From assembly GCA_022865445.1 (NCBI GenBank), contig JALHSX010000054.1, forward strand, positions 1-18,581: a DNA stretch of 18,581 nt, read 5' to 3'. The DNA comes from Thermoplasmata archaeon. Lineage in GTDB: Archaea > Thermoplasmatota > Thermoplasmata > UBA10834. A program made the translations under genes and the position numbers. Within the stretch, counting starts at the first letter, position 1. Each line of letters opens with the position of its first letter. The notes beneath the pieces were generated by a model, which was given only the letters and a program-made list of their open reading frames with translations, was not told the origin of the DNA and searched no databases. Below are positions 1-7,086 of the stretch, piece after piece.

Positions 1-381
1 AGAGACATAGGTCGCTCCAGCCTTTGCGGCAAGGAGGGCTTGGTTCGGGGAGAATACGAGCGTGACATTCGTCTTTATGCCCTCCTTGGAGAGCACCTTG
101 ACAGCCTTCAACCCTTCGGAAGTCATGGGGATCTTCACGATTATGTTCTTGTGTATCTTGGACAGCTGACGCGCCTCCTTGATCATGCCCTCGGCCTCCA
201 TGGAGACCGCTTCCGCGCTGATCGGCCCGTCGACCACTTGGCATATGTCCCTCACGCGGGTCTCGAAGTCGCAGCCTTCCTTCGCCACCAGAGTCGGGTT
301 GGTGGTTACGCCATCCAGAATGCCCCAGCTGTTGATTTCCTTGATCTGGTCCAGGTTTGCGGTGTCTATGAATATCTTCAT
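1..381 (-). CDS. tal: Transaldolase, TalC/FSA-like (3' end cut by window edge)
   Basis: The frame opens at ATG 381 and runs out of the window with 127 codons visible of a family that usually has about 215-220. The start MKIFIDTANLDQIKE, the TTNPTL motif (residues 26-31) and VKIPMT with the Schiff-base lysine K83 identify the small transaldolase / fructose-6-phosphate aldolase family; D6 is the usual N-terminal aspartate. Known members transfer dihydroxyacetone units between sugar phosphates in the cytoplasm. An AGGTGATC ribosome-binding site lies just before the ATG, and the gene follows the transketolase C subunit by 13 bp, so it is the third gene of a pentose phosphate operon. True transaldolase and FSA activity cannot be separated from this fragment. 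Confidence 0.93.
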   Translation of the reverse strand, partial: MKIFIDTANLDQIKEINSWGILDGVTTNPTLVAKEGCDFETRVRDICQVVDGPISAEAVSMEAEGMIKEARQLSKIHKNIIVKIPMTSEGLKAVKVLSKEGIKTNVTLVFSPNQALLAAKAGATYVS

Positions 382-394
382 GTCGAGATCACCT

Positions 395-1339
395 TCACTT
401 CTTCCTCTTCAAGACATCGTGAGCCGCCTCAACGATGTTGTCGACAGTCAAGCCATACTTGGTCATCAGCTCGTCGCAGGCTCCCGACTCGCCGAAGACA
501 TCGGGGATCCCGACTCGCTTCATCGGGACATGGAAGTTCTCGACGAGCACCAACGCCACAGCGCTTCCCATGCCCATCATGACGGAGTGTTCCTCAGCGG
601 TCACCACTCCGCCAGTCTCTCTCGCAGCTCTGACGATAGTCTTCTCGTCCAAGGGTTTGATAGTGTGCAGGTTGACGACCCTCGCGTCGACGCCATGTTT
701 CTGAAGCTCCTCCGCTGCCTCAAGGCATTTCGAGACCATTATCCCGCAGCCGATCAACGTGACATCCTTCCCATCTCTCATCACGGGAGCCTTGTTTATG
801 TCGAACGGTGTGGCCGCGTCAGTGATCGTCGGCACGTCTGCTCTGCCTATCCTGACATAGACTGGCCCCTTGCTGTTCGCGATCGACTTGACCACCTTGT
901 AGGTTTCAGACGAGTCCGCGGGGACGATGACATTCATGTTCGGGAGAACTCTCATGAGCGCGATGTCCTCGACGATCTGATGCGACGCGCCGTCCCCGCC
1001 GACAGTTATTCCGGCGTGCGACGCGACGATCTTGATGTTGAGGTTCGGGTAGGCGATTGACTGCCGTATCTGGTCGTAGCATCGCCCGGTTCCGAAAACG
1101 GCGAAGGTCGAGACGAACACGGTCTTTCCAGACACTGCGAGACCCGCGGCCGTGTCCATCATGTTCTGCTCGGCGATGCCGCAGTTGAAGAACCGCTCTG
1201 GGAACGCGGCCGCGAAATCAGCGGTCCTCGTGGAGGTCGAGAGATCGGCATCCAGCACGACTATGTCCCCGCGCTCCTTTCCGAGCTCCACGAGCGCGCG
1301 CCCGTACTGCTTCCTCTGGCTCTCTTCCTTCCACTTCAC
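395..1339 (-). CDS. Transketolase, C-terminal subunit
   Basis: This 314-residue protein carries the pyrimidine-binding and C-terminal transketolase domains. E57 in GIAEQNM is the glutamate that activates thiamine diphosphate; the TFAVF segment (residues 78-82) and the SHAGITVGGDGASHQ block (107-121) are typical. Archaea commonly split transketolase in two, and this half works with the N-terminal subunit encoded upstream. The start is GTG at 1339, overlapping the TGA stop of the upstream gene as GTGA, with a strong GGGGGTGA ribosome-binding site (about 1345-1352) that supports translational coupling. A DXS-like or pyruvate dehydrogenase E1-beta identity is less likely given the paired N half and neighbouring transaldolase. 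Confidence 0.94.
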   Translation of the reverse strand: MKWKEESQRKQYGRALVELGKERGDIVVLDADLSTSTRTADFAAAFPERFFNCGIAEQNMMDTAAGLAVSGKTVFVSTFAVFGTGRCYDQIRQSIAYPNLNIKIVASHAGITVGGDGASHQIVEDIALMRVLPNMNVIVPADSSETYKVVKSIANSKGPVYVRIGRADVPTITDAATPFDINKAPVMRDGKDVTLIGCGIMVSKCLEAAEELQKHGVDARVVNLHTIKPLDEKTIVRAARETGGVVTAEEHSVMMGMGSAVALVLVENFHVPMKRVGIPDVFGESGACDELMTKYGLTVDNIVEAAHDVLKRKK

Positions 1340-2175
1340 GCCTTGTCACCCCCGAGCTCCTTCATGGCCTGCTCGTACTCTTGCTTGTTCGGCGCCTTTC
1401 CATGGAAATGAAGTGAGCCCTCCATGTAGCTCACGCCTTTGCCCTTGATCGTATGACATATGATGATGGTCGGCTTGCCTTTGACGCCTTTGGCCTCGTT
1501 CGTGGCGTGGATTATCTCCTTCATGTTGTGCCCGTTGATCTCGATCACATGCCATCCGAAAGCCTTCCACTTGTCCGAAAGAGGCTCCAGCGACATGATC
1601 GTCTCAGTCGGGCCGTCGAGTTGCAGCTTGTTCCTATCCAAGTACACTGTGATGTTGTCAAGCTTGTAGTGGGATGCCAGCATGGCCGCCTCCCAAGTCT
1701 CCCCAACATCCATCTCGCCGTCGCCGACGACGACATAGATCCTGTAGAGTTTCCGATCAAGCTTCGCTGCCAACGCCATGCCGTTCCCAGCAGCAAGACC
1801 GTGTCCCAGAGAGCCGGTCGACATCTCGACCCCGGGTGTCTTCTGCATGCACGGATGACCCTGCAACCTGCTCCCCATCTTCCTGAGCGTGCTGAGCTCC
1901 TCGACCTGGAAGTAGCCAGCCATAGCCAGGACCGCGTAGAGGGCGGGCGCGGCGTGACCCTTGCTCAGCACGAACCTGTCCCTGTCAGGCCAATCAGGTC
2001 TCTTCGGGTCGTGCCTCATGATATGGAAGTAGAGTGCAGCCAGAATATCAGCACAAGAGAGGGAACCACCGGGGTGACCCGAGCCAGCCCCGTAGATCAT
2101 CTGAATGGAGTGCAGCCTGATCTTCTTGGCGGTGGCCTCTAGCTCGCTGATGAACTCGCCGTCGTAGACTTCCAA
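1336..2175 (-). CDS. Transketolase, N-terminal subunit
   Basis: This 279-residue protein is the thiamine-diphosphate pyrophosphate-binding half of a split transketolase. AGSGHPGGS (residues 30-38) with H34, SKGHA with H74, TGSLGHGL (120-127), and the GDG (151-153) to N182 TPP/Mg motif are all present. It transfers two-carbon ketol units between sugar phosphates with the downstream C subunit. The start is TTG at 2175; the next in-frame ATG lies at residue 26, inside the conserved domain, so TTG is preferred, and AGGGGGTC sits 5-6 bases ahead. It is the first gene of the tkt-tkt-tal operon, with a TATA-like element about 55 bp upstream. Confidence 0.94.
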   Translation of the reverse strand: MEVYDGEFISELEATAKKIRLHSIQMIYGAGSGHPGGSLSCADILAALYFHIMRHDPKRPDWPDRDRFVLSKGHAAPALYAVLAMAGYFQVEELSTLRKMGSRLQGHPCMQKTPGVEMSTGSLGHGLAAGNGMALAAKLDRKLYRIYVVVGDGEMDVGETWEAAMLASHYKLDNITVYLDRNKLQLDGPTETIMSLEPLSDKWKAFGWHVIEINGHNMKEIIHATNEAKGVKGKPTIIICHTIKGKGVSYMEGSLHFHGKAPNKQEYEQAMKELGGDKA

Positions 2176-2228
2176 GTCCGACCCCCTGGTCGTATCTCAC
2201 AGACGCAAGCGGGATATCCGTTGGTCTG

Positions 2229-2237
2229 CCTTAAATC
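2229..2237 (-). promoter_or_regulatory. Candidate TATA box for the transketolase operon
   Basis: On the minus strand the sequence reads GATTTAAGG, an archaeal TATA-like element. Transcription would start near 2206-2210, giving a leader of about 30 bases that includes the AGGGGGTC ribosome-binding site. It is judged from sequence and spacing only. Confidence 0.45.
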
Positions 2238-2265
2238 ATTCGAGGGAAAATGGTTTTCATGGCGA

Positions 2266-2892
2266 TCACGTTTCGAGCACGTGACATCTCCTGCCTTCGA
2301 TCTTCAGCTTGCCTTGGGCGAAGAGCTGGATCGCACGCGGGAGCAGCTTGTGCTCCTCCTTGAGTATGCGCTCCTGCAGAGTATCTGCGGTGTCGTTCTC
2401 CTGCACAGGAACCGCCTTCTGAAGTATGATCTGCCCGCCATCGACATCGAGCGTGACGAAATGGATCGTGCAGCCGGAGACCTTGCAGCCGTAGTCGATG
2501 ACCGCCTGATGGACATTGAGGCCGTGCATGCCCTCACCTCCGAATGACGGAAGCAGCGCGGGATGCGTGTTCATCATCCGGCCGGCATACTTGGATATCA
2601 TGACTGGTGTCAGCATGCGGAGATAACCTGCGAGAACGACCAGGTCCACCTGATGCTGATCGAGGCAACTGACAACATCCTTCTCGTGATCCTCCCTCGT
2701 CATGCCCTTGTGAGGAAAGGCGAACGCATCGATCCTGTGCTTCTTCGCACGCTCGAGAGCAAACGCCTCGGAGATGTTCGAGATCACGACAACAACATCA
2801 CCGTCAATCTCTCCTCGTTCACAGGCGTCTATGATTGCCTGGAGGTTTGTCCCGCCGCCAGAAGCCAGAACCCCGATCCGCAATCTCCGCAT
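2266..2892 (-). CDS. purN: Phosphoribosylglycinamide formyltransferase (GAR transformylase)
   Basis: This 208-residue protein matches PurN along its full length. GVLASGGGTNLQAI (residues 7-20) is the phosphate-binding start, and the catalytic trio is visible as N108 and H110 in MNTHPALLPSF and D151 in DVDGGQ. PurN uses 10-formyl-tetrahydrofolate to formylate GAR in step 3 of purine synthesis. The ATG at 2892 gives the expected N-terminus. It lies 88 bp behind pcna with no convincing TATA box in the gap, so read-through from the pcna promoter is likely. Confidence 0.96.
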   Translation of the reverse strand: MRRLRIGVLASGGGTNLQAIIDACERGEIDGDVVVVISNISEAFALERAKKHRIDAFAFPHKGMTREDHEKDVVSCLDQHQVDLVVLAGYLRMLTPVMISKYAGRMMNTHPALLPSFGGEGMHGLNVHQAVIDYGCKVSGCTIHFVTLDVDGGQIILQKAVPVQENDTADTLQERILKEEHKLLPRAIQLFAQGKLKIEGRRCHVLET

Positions 2893-2980
2893 AGAAAACC
2901 ACTGGTAAGAGACTTCTCAACCTCGTGATGTAGTGTCAAAATGGGCCCCAGGATCTATCAGCGCCAAATCATGTCTCCGA

Positions 2981-3721
2981 TCAGTCACCGCTCTCGATCC
3001 TCGGTGCAAGCAGGTAGCGCACATCTCCTTTCCCGCCTGCGATCTTGAACTCGACCCTGACTGGGTAGTCGTTTCCCAGATGCATGGTGGCTAGGCTACC
3101 GGATGGCACCGCCTTCAGCATGTTGGAGAAGTATTCCAGAGGGAACAGGCTTCTCACGCTGCTCGGCGCCTCGAGGGACTCCATGTCCTTCTTGGACTTC
3201 TTCCAGTTGACCTGGTCCATGTCGCCCTCGCACGTCATCTCAAAGCCTTCTGGAGACGCCACGAGCGCAATGTGGTCCGATACAGTCTCGCTTGCCTTGA
3301 TGCCTTGGACGAGATCGTCGACCTTCACTGTGAGAGTCACGGGGAGGTTCAAGCTCGGGACTTTCGGGTCGCTCATGCCGGTCGTGTCGATGAGGCTCAT
3401 GCGCCTCGTGATGTCCCCCACGGAGATGTTGAGTCTCCTCTTCTCCTCGTCGTGCTTGAGGTCTATGATATCGTCCGATCTCGCAAGCTTGAGAAACTGG
3501 CTGAGCTTGTCGATATCAATCCCGATCTCGACCTCGTCCGCCTTGAACTCCTCGAAGGCGTCCTTTCCCAGCGTGAGGTCCACCATCGCGATGTGGGCCG
3601 GATCCACGGCCTTGATTGTAAGTCCCTCTGCGTTCATGCTGAACTTCGCTTCATCGACGAGGGTTGAGACAACATTCACAACCTCCTTCAATATGTCAGC
3701 CCTGGCTTTCGCCTGAAACAT
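2981..3721 (-). CDS. pcn: DNA polymerase sliding clamp PCNA
   Basis: This 246-residue protein has the usual archaeal PCNA length. The AEGLTIKAVDPAHIAMVDL segment (residues 31-49) and the C-terminal LAPRIE (238-243), part of the PIP-box docking region, are diagnostic. The protein forms a trimeric ring that holds polymerase, ligase, FEN1 and other factors on DNA. The ATG at 3721 is preceded by a good TATA box. It lies 65 bp downstream of the TFS gene, a neighbourhood seen in other archaea, and is probably transcribed both from its own promoter and by read-through. Confidence 0.97.
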   Translation of the reverse strand: MFQAKARADILKEVVNVVSTLVDEAKFSMNAEGLTIKAVDPAHIAMVDLTLGKDAFEEFKADEVEIGIDIDKLSQFLKLARSDDIIDLKHDEEKRRLNISVGDITRRMSLIDTTGMSDPKVPSLNLPVTLTVKVDDLVQGIKASETVSDHIALVASPEGFEMTCEGDMDQVNWKKSKKDMESLEAPSSVRSLFPLEYFSNMLKAVPSGSLATMHLGNDYPVRVEFKIAGGKGDVRYLLAPRIESGD

Positions 3722-3758
3722 TAGCCCCCCTTCCGTGTCTACCTGTAACCTGTCGGTC

Positions 3759-3769
3759 TTTTAAAAACT
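3759..3769 (-). promoter_or_regulatory. TATA box of pcna
   Basis: The minus strand reads AGTTTTTAAAA, a strong archaeal TATA element. The predicted transcription start is near 3737-3740, leaving a leader of about 15-18 bases before the ATG at 3721. Confidence 0.6.
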
Positions 3770-3786
3770 TGTGCTTACATCCAGTG

Positions 3787-4086
3787 CTAATATTCTCGCC
3801 ATGAGTGACCGCACTTGACGCATCGGAATATCCTGGTCTCAGGTTCATCTGCGGCTCGGGTCTGTCTAAGGACCCAATACGCCTTGTTGTGTCCGCACGA
3901 CGAACACTCGGCATCCGCTGTTGGGAGCGTCCCGGATATCTCGCCCATCACGGCCATTTCCTTGTCCTTGCTCTTGTGCTTGATGACCTGGTCCTTCTTG
4001 TTCGATTCGCAGAAGGTCCCGCACTTCCTGCATATCAGCTTCCCATCCTGTGGAAAGAGAAGGCTCTTGCACTTCTCACAAAACAT
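3787..4086 (-). CDS. tfs: Transcription elongation factor S (TFS, TFIIS-like)
   Basis: This 99-residue protein has two zinc ribbons: N-terminal C3, C6, C19 and C22, and C-terminal C61, C64, C89 and C92. The second ribbon carries the D80-E81 acidic pair in AADEPETR; in the TFIIS/TFS family this inserts into the RNA polymerase secondary channel and stimulates cleavage of backtracked RNA. Length and architecture match archaeal TFS rather than the RPB9-like subunit. The intact acidic pair argues for cleavage-competent TFS rather than an inhibitory paralogue. It lies just upstream of pcna. Confidence 0.95.
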   Translation of the reverse strand: MFCEKCKSLLFPQDGKLICRKCGTFCESNKKDQVIKHKSKDKEMAVMGEISGTLPTADAECSSCGHNKAYWVLRQTRAADEPETRIFRCVKCGHSWREY

Positions 4087-4130
4087 AGAATTCCCGCCTC
4101 ACTCTCATCCGGACGAGCGAAGCGGTCGAC

Positions 4131-4140
4131 TGATAAAAAC
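4131..4140 (-). promoter_or_regulatory. Candidate TATA box of tfs
   Basis: The minus strand reads GTTTTTATCA. The expected transcription start is near 4110, about 25 bases ahead of the tfs ATG at 4086. The upstream membrane protein gene ends at 4160, so this sits in the short gap between the two genes. Confidence 0.45.
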
Positions 4141-4159
4141 GTTCCCGTCTCACCTAGAC

Positions 4160-5431
4160 CTAGATGGAATCCCACTGGTGCAAGCTTGTGTGGTGCTCCT
4201 TCCTGCGAGGAATCGCGACTGCCTCGGATTCCACTGCAGCGTGCGAGGGGCCTCGTTCCTCGCACTCGTCCCGATCGACGAATCTCGCGGGATACTTCTT
4301 CTGGCCGCCGCCCCACTCGTGGTCGATCATCCTCTGTGCCCTCTTGATCGACTTCGGGTCTGACGAGACGCTGAACCTCGGGACTTCCTTGCTCCGCCTG
4401 ATCATCCCGCCCTTGTAGCCACCCTCGGGTCGAGGGTTCTGGTACTGCGGGTAGTTGAATCTCGGCTTCGCGGAGAAGTTCTGCGCACCTCTCCTCTTCT
4501 GGCTGTTCTGCCACGAGTCCTTGTGGTGATGGTTGTGATGTCGGCGCCTCTGAGCTGGCTGAGCATACGTTTGCTCTCCCGCCGGGAGGAGGTACTGATC
4601 GTCCATCTCGCCTTCGCCATCCGCGTAGCGCATTTCAGCGGCTCTGGCCCAAGACCCTCTTCCTCGTGATGTGAACCCGCCGCTCGCGTTTAGATACTCA
4701 CGTCTTCCTGGGAGATGGAGCAAAGCTCCGACGCCTGCGAGGACACCATGTGGTTTCTCCGATTCCACTTGCGGGAGATATGAGTTCGGATCATGGACGA
4801 GAACAGTCGTGTTGGACACGACCGCTCCCGAAGAGTACTCGATCTCCCTTCTGTTCTGCTCTGCAAGCACGCCTCCGACGTACGCGAATGCCACTGTGAG
4901 CACGTAGGTGTTGATTCCGTACGGGCTCGCTCCTGCGAGCGCGCTGACGAATGCACCGACGTATTCCGATGAGAACTGGAGGTAAGGTGATATGAACGGT
5001 ATGCTGTGGTTCAGAGCTGCCCCCATGGCTGCAGGCGCAATCGCGATTCCGAAAATGTGCGACGGAAGAAACCCGATCTGGAAGCCCGTCATGACCGCAT
5101 AGAGACCAACGACAGGTACAATGGAAGCCGCAACTCCCTTCCAGGGACCGCCCGCTCTCCTGCCCCCGACGTAGCCCGCGATCATCTGGCCGAACATCGG
5201 CAACCACCACAGCATCAACGACAGGATGAGAGTGTATTTCGCAGCGCTCCAGAAGCTGAATACAACGTTGCTGGACTTGAATCTCTTGCCTTCTTGGTCA
5301 TGTTCGTAGGACGCCAGTCTGTACGGAACCCTGCGCTGGTCTGCGGGTTCGTCCGCGTCTCGAGCATCCTTCCTGCGTGTGCCAAATACCATGCCCATCC
5401 CTTCAGTCCGACAGTCGTCAGACGAAATCAC
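4160..5431 (-). CDS. Hypothetical multi-pass membrane protein with His-rich basic C-terminal region
   Basis: I do not recognise this family. From GTG 5431 it has 423 residues. Hydrophobic segments at about 62-88, 99-121, 124-141, 155-168 and 174-190 suggest 4-5 transmembrane helices with glycine-rich turns (AGYVGGRRAGG, 85-95). From about 240 it is polar, Gly/Arg/Gln-rich and probably disordered, with HHNHHH at 298-303 and many Arg/Lys, then a charged segment 345-390. The start is uncertain: a TATA box at 5446-5455 puts transcription near 5423, downstream of the GTG, which favours ATG 5398 (residue 12) or 5392 (residue 14). It precedes tfs and pcna on the same strand. The basic tail could bind nucleic acid or metal; that is only a guess. 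Confidence 0.8.
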   Translation of the reverse strand: MISSDDCRTEGMGMVFGTRRKDARDADEPADQRRVPYRLASYEHDQEGKRFKSSNVVFSFWSAAKYTLILSLMLWWLPMFGQMIAGYVGGRRAGGPWKGVAASIVPVVGLYAVMTGFQIGFLPSHIFGIAIAPAAMGAALNHSIPFISPYLQFSSEYVGAFVSALAGASPYGINTYVLTVAFAYVGGVLAEQNRREIEYSSGAVVSNTTVLVHDPNSYLPQVESEKPHGVLAGVGALLHLPGRREYLNASGGFTSRGRGSWARAAEMRYADGEGEMDDQYLLPAGEQTYAQPAQRRRHHNHHHKDSWQNSQKRRGAQNFSAKPRFNYPQYQNPRPEGGYKGGMIRRSKEVPRFSVSSDPKSIKRAQRMIDHEWGGGQKKYPARFVDRDECEERGPSHAAVESEAVAIPRRKEHHTSLHQWDSI

Positions 5432-5445
5432 ATATGAATCTCGTG

Positions 5446-5455
5446 CTATTTATTA
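5446..5455 (-). promoter_or_regulatory. TATA box ahead of the hypothetical membrane protein
   Basis: The minus strand reads TAATAAATAG. Its position places transcription initiation around 5420-5426, inside the region assigned to the longest reading frame, and so argues for a start at one of the two ATGs at 5398 and 5392. Confidence 0.5.
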
Positions 5456-5504
5456 GTTGTGAGATGCTGGTCTTGCCGTGTAAAGATGGATACGCTGTCA
5501 GACA

Positions 5505-5523
5505 AGAATGCCGTAGGCATTCT
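5505..5523. repeat. Perfect 8-bp hairpin downstream of tnpB, candidate transposon right-end hairpin
   Basis: The sequence AGAATGCC-GTA-GGCATTCT is a perfect inverted repeat with 8-bp arms and a 3-base loop, about 170 bp downstream of the tnpB stop. IS200/IS605-family elements carry short sub-terminal hairpins of this kind at their ends, so this may mark the right end, with the boundary expected a little below 5505 (the element reads on the minus strand). No second copy is in the window to compare. Confidence 0.5.
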
Positions 5524-5636
5524 CTCCCAATACCCCAGAAGGCGCAGGCACATCTCGCCATTGACATCCTTACCCCACAGCGAGAAACAGAAAGACGATC
5601 TCCACATCTTGAGCCATTTGTGCCTGCTGGAGCCCA

Positions 5637-5652
5637 TTATCGTTCACGATAA
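5637..5652. repeat. Palindrome between the tnpB stop and its right-end hairpin
   Basis: TTATCGT-TC-ACGATAA is a perfect inverted repeat with 7-bp arms and a 2-base centre, 40 bp downstream of the tnpB stop. It could be a stem of a tnpB-associated guide RNA, a terminator-like structure or a protein-binding site. It also abuts the ATG (5637) of a 63-codon minus-strand frame that I do not regard as a supported gene. Confidence 0.45.
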
Positions 5653-5684
5653 CTGAAATGGCGGTTCTGTTGCATCATCGGGTA

Positions 5685-5700
5685 GTGACATCTAGGTCAC
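5685..5700 (-). repeat. Short hairpin over the tnpB stop codon
   Basis: GTGAC-N6-GTCAC forms a 5-bp hairpin that spans the tnpB stop. In studied TnpB elements the guide RNA scaffold begins inside the end of tnpB and continues into the right end, so this small stem may belong to such an RNA. Alone it is weak evidence. Confidence 0.3.
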
Positions 5701-6906
5701 CCCTGCAATGCCACTCGTTCCATTCGGCTCCGACCGTGCGGCCATCGCTGGCTCGTATAGGATCATCATCACGTCATGCTGGAACGCGCCGGGGTTGAAC
5801 CTTAAACCCCCTGCCATCCCCTTCGAGATGGCTGTCTGCAGCAGGTTGATGCTGGCATTGATGTGCCTGTCGAGACGCCAGCCGCACTGGCATACGAACA
5901 CCGCGCCCATTCGGGAATATTGTATTCTCCCACATACTGGGCACGTTTTGCTGCTGTTTCTTGGATCGACCTTGACCACTGGGATGCCTTTCCACTGAGC
6001 TTTGTACTCGATGATCTGATGGAGCTTTCGCCTGGGCCACACACTCATGCGCCGATTCAGTTCCTTACTCCTTTTCGATTTGAACCCTTTCAGGTTCTCG
6101 AGAACGATTGCAGATTTCTTCTCCTCCGCGAACTTCAGGACCGAGTTCGCCACCTGGTGGAGCCTGTAGTCGATCCGGCGGTGCTCTCTCGTTCCCTCTC
6201 TCCTACAAAGGTTTCTCGAGATTCGCCGGTCGTGCGCTTTCTTCTTCTGGAGCCTCTTGCGCCTGTCGTGATGCCGCTGCTGGATGACGGCGATGTCTGG
6301 GAACTCTGCTTTGATGGCCTTGACGACATCGCCTTCAACGAACACGCCGTCCAGGCTCCGTTCGTTCGTGTCGAGCGAGAGAGCGGATTCGGGAGCATAT
6401 GGCTTGGGCGCATCCTTCCTGAATGCCACCATGACTCGATCCGGAAGAACGGTCAGCGATCCGAGGGAGAGAGACATGTCATCCAGATACTTCCGATGAT
6501 ACTGGCTGACGACGAGTCTCAACTCGACATGGCAGCCAGCCATGATCGGAAGGTCGATGATTCCGGAGTTCCGATCGAGTTTGTACGCCTGGTTCTCAGC
6601 TTTCATGAGCAGACGCTTGACATAGGGGATTCTGCAGGTGACGCCTTTTCGGACGCGCCTTCGGTGGTTCTTCAGCACGTTCCCAGCCACTTCGAACGCG
6701 GAGACCAGGTGCTTCGCGTACATCCTCGGGTGTTCTTCGCGAAAATTCTCATATGCAATCTTGACTAGGGCGTTCCTGGACGTGACCCGCGCTTGAAGAC
6801 CTGCTCGAATCGCGTTGTTGACGGCCAACCTGAAGTCTTCGAGGAGTAACTTCGCTTCGGTTGGAAGCTCCGAGTCCAGGTAGAAGACGACTCCCTTGAC
6901 CAGCAT
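5692..6906 (-). CDS. tnpB: TnpB, IS1341-type RNA-guided nuclease (IS200/IS605 family accessory protein)
   Basis: This 404-residue protein has the TnpB/OrfB architecture: a helical N-terminal region with HTH-like segments, a split RuvC domain and a zinc ribbon. The RuvC residues are intact: D179 in SLDTNERSLDG, E270 in IVLENLKG and D346 in DRHINAS. The ribbon cysteines are C322, C325, C339 and C341. Known TnpB proteins are guided by an omega-RNA from the element's right end and cut DNA next to a TAM. No tnpA Y1 transposase is present, so this is an IS1341-type solitary tnpB that would need TnpA in trans. The frame is complete, and a TATA-like element at 6928-6935 suggests a nearly leaderless transcript. 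It sits between unrelated chromosomal genes. Confidence 0.95.
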   Translation of the reverse strand: MLVKGVVFYLDSELPTEAKLLLEDFRLAVNNAIRAGLQARVTSRNALVKIAYENFREEHPRMYAKHLVSAFEVAGNVLKNHRRRVRKGVTCRIPYVKRLLMKAENQAYKLDRNSGIIDLPIMAGCHVELRLVVSQYHRKYLDDMSLSLGSLTVLPDRVMVAFRKDAPKPYAPESALSLDTNERSLDGVFVEGDVVKAIKAEFPDIAVIQQRHHDRRKRLQKKKAHDRRISRNLCRREGTREHRRIDYRLHQVANSVLKFAEEKKSAIVLENLKGFKSKRSKELNRRMSVWPRRKLHQIIEYKAQWKGIPVVKVDPRNSSKTCPVCGRIQYSRMGAVFVCQCGWRLDRHINASINLLQTAISKGMAGGLRFNPGAFQHDVMMILYEPAMAARSEPNGTSGIAGVT

Positions 6907-6927
6907 CTCGCCCTTGACGATGACTGG

Positions 6928-6935
6928 TATATTAT
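6928..6935 (-). promoter_or_regulatory. TATA-like element of tnpB
   Basis: The minus strand reads ATAATATA about 22-29 bp ahead of the tnpB ATG at 6906, the spacing expected for a leaderless archaeal transcript. Confidence 0.4.
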
Positions 6936-7026
6936 GCTATTCTGGCTACATGTAGTAGTCGAATGACGATATTCGCGCTCGCGGACGTCTTCGTCACCCG
7001 AATTGTTCCAGGACCTGAAATGGCCA

Positions 7027-7037
7027 ACTTATATATG
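7027..7037 (+). promoter_or_regulatory. TATA box of the CheY-like gene
   Basis: ACTTATATATG is a strong archaeal TATA element. Transcription would start near 7057-7060, giving a leader of about 28 bases that contains the GGTGA ribosome-binding site at 7079-7083. Confidence 0.6.
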
Positions 7038-7086
7038 CAGGAATTCGTCTTCACTGCTTGATAGCTTCGAGTTGGGTTGGTGAACG

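Larger units (their letters stand above)
5495..6935 (-). mobile_element. Probable IS1341-type element (tnpB plus right-end structures)
   Basis: The minimal element comprises the solitary tnpB gene, its short upstream promoter region and about 200 bp of structured non-coding sequence downstream that contains two perfect hairpins. IS200/IS605 elements lack terminal inverted repeats and target duplications, so exact ends cannot be read from one copy; both boundaries given are estimates. The left end may lie further out, where a CTACATGTAG palindrome (6946-6955) and a CGAAT/ATTCG hairpin (6960-6975) occur. Confidence 0.55.

Noticed and set aside
179..1060. 293-codon plus-strand frame
   Set aside because: It lies antisense to the transketolase C subunit and transaldolase, has no recognisable domain, and reflects third-position GC bias of the real genes.
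5446..5637. 63-codon minus-strand frame between the membrane protein and tnpB
   Set aside because: No recognisable domain; it contains the perfect hairpin at 5505-5523 and ends within the membrane protein's TATA box, so structured transposon-end DNA explains it better.
5863..6768. 301-codon plus-strand frame
   Set aside because: It is antisense to tnpB, whose full domain set is intact; no family resemblance, promoter or ribosome-binding site supports it.
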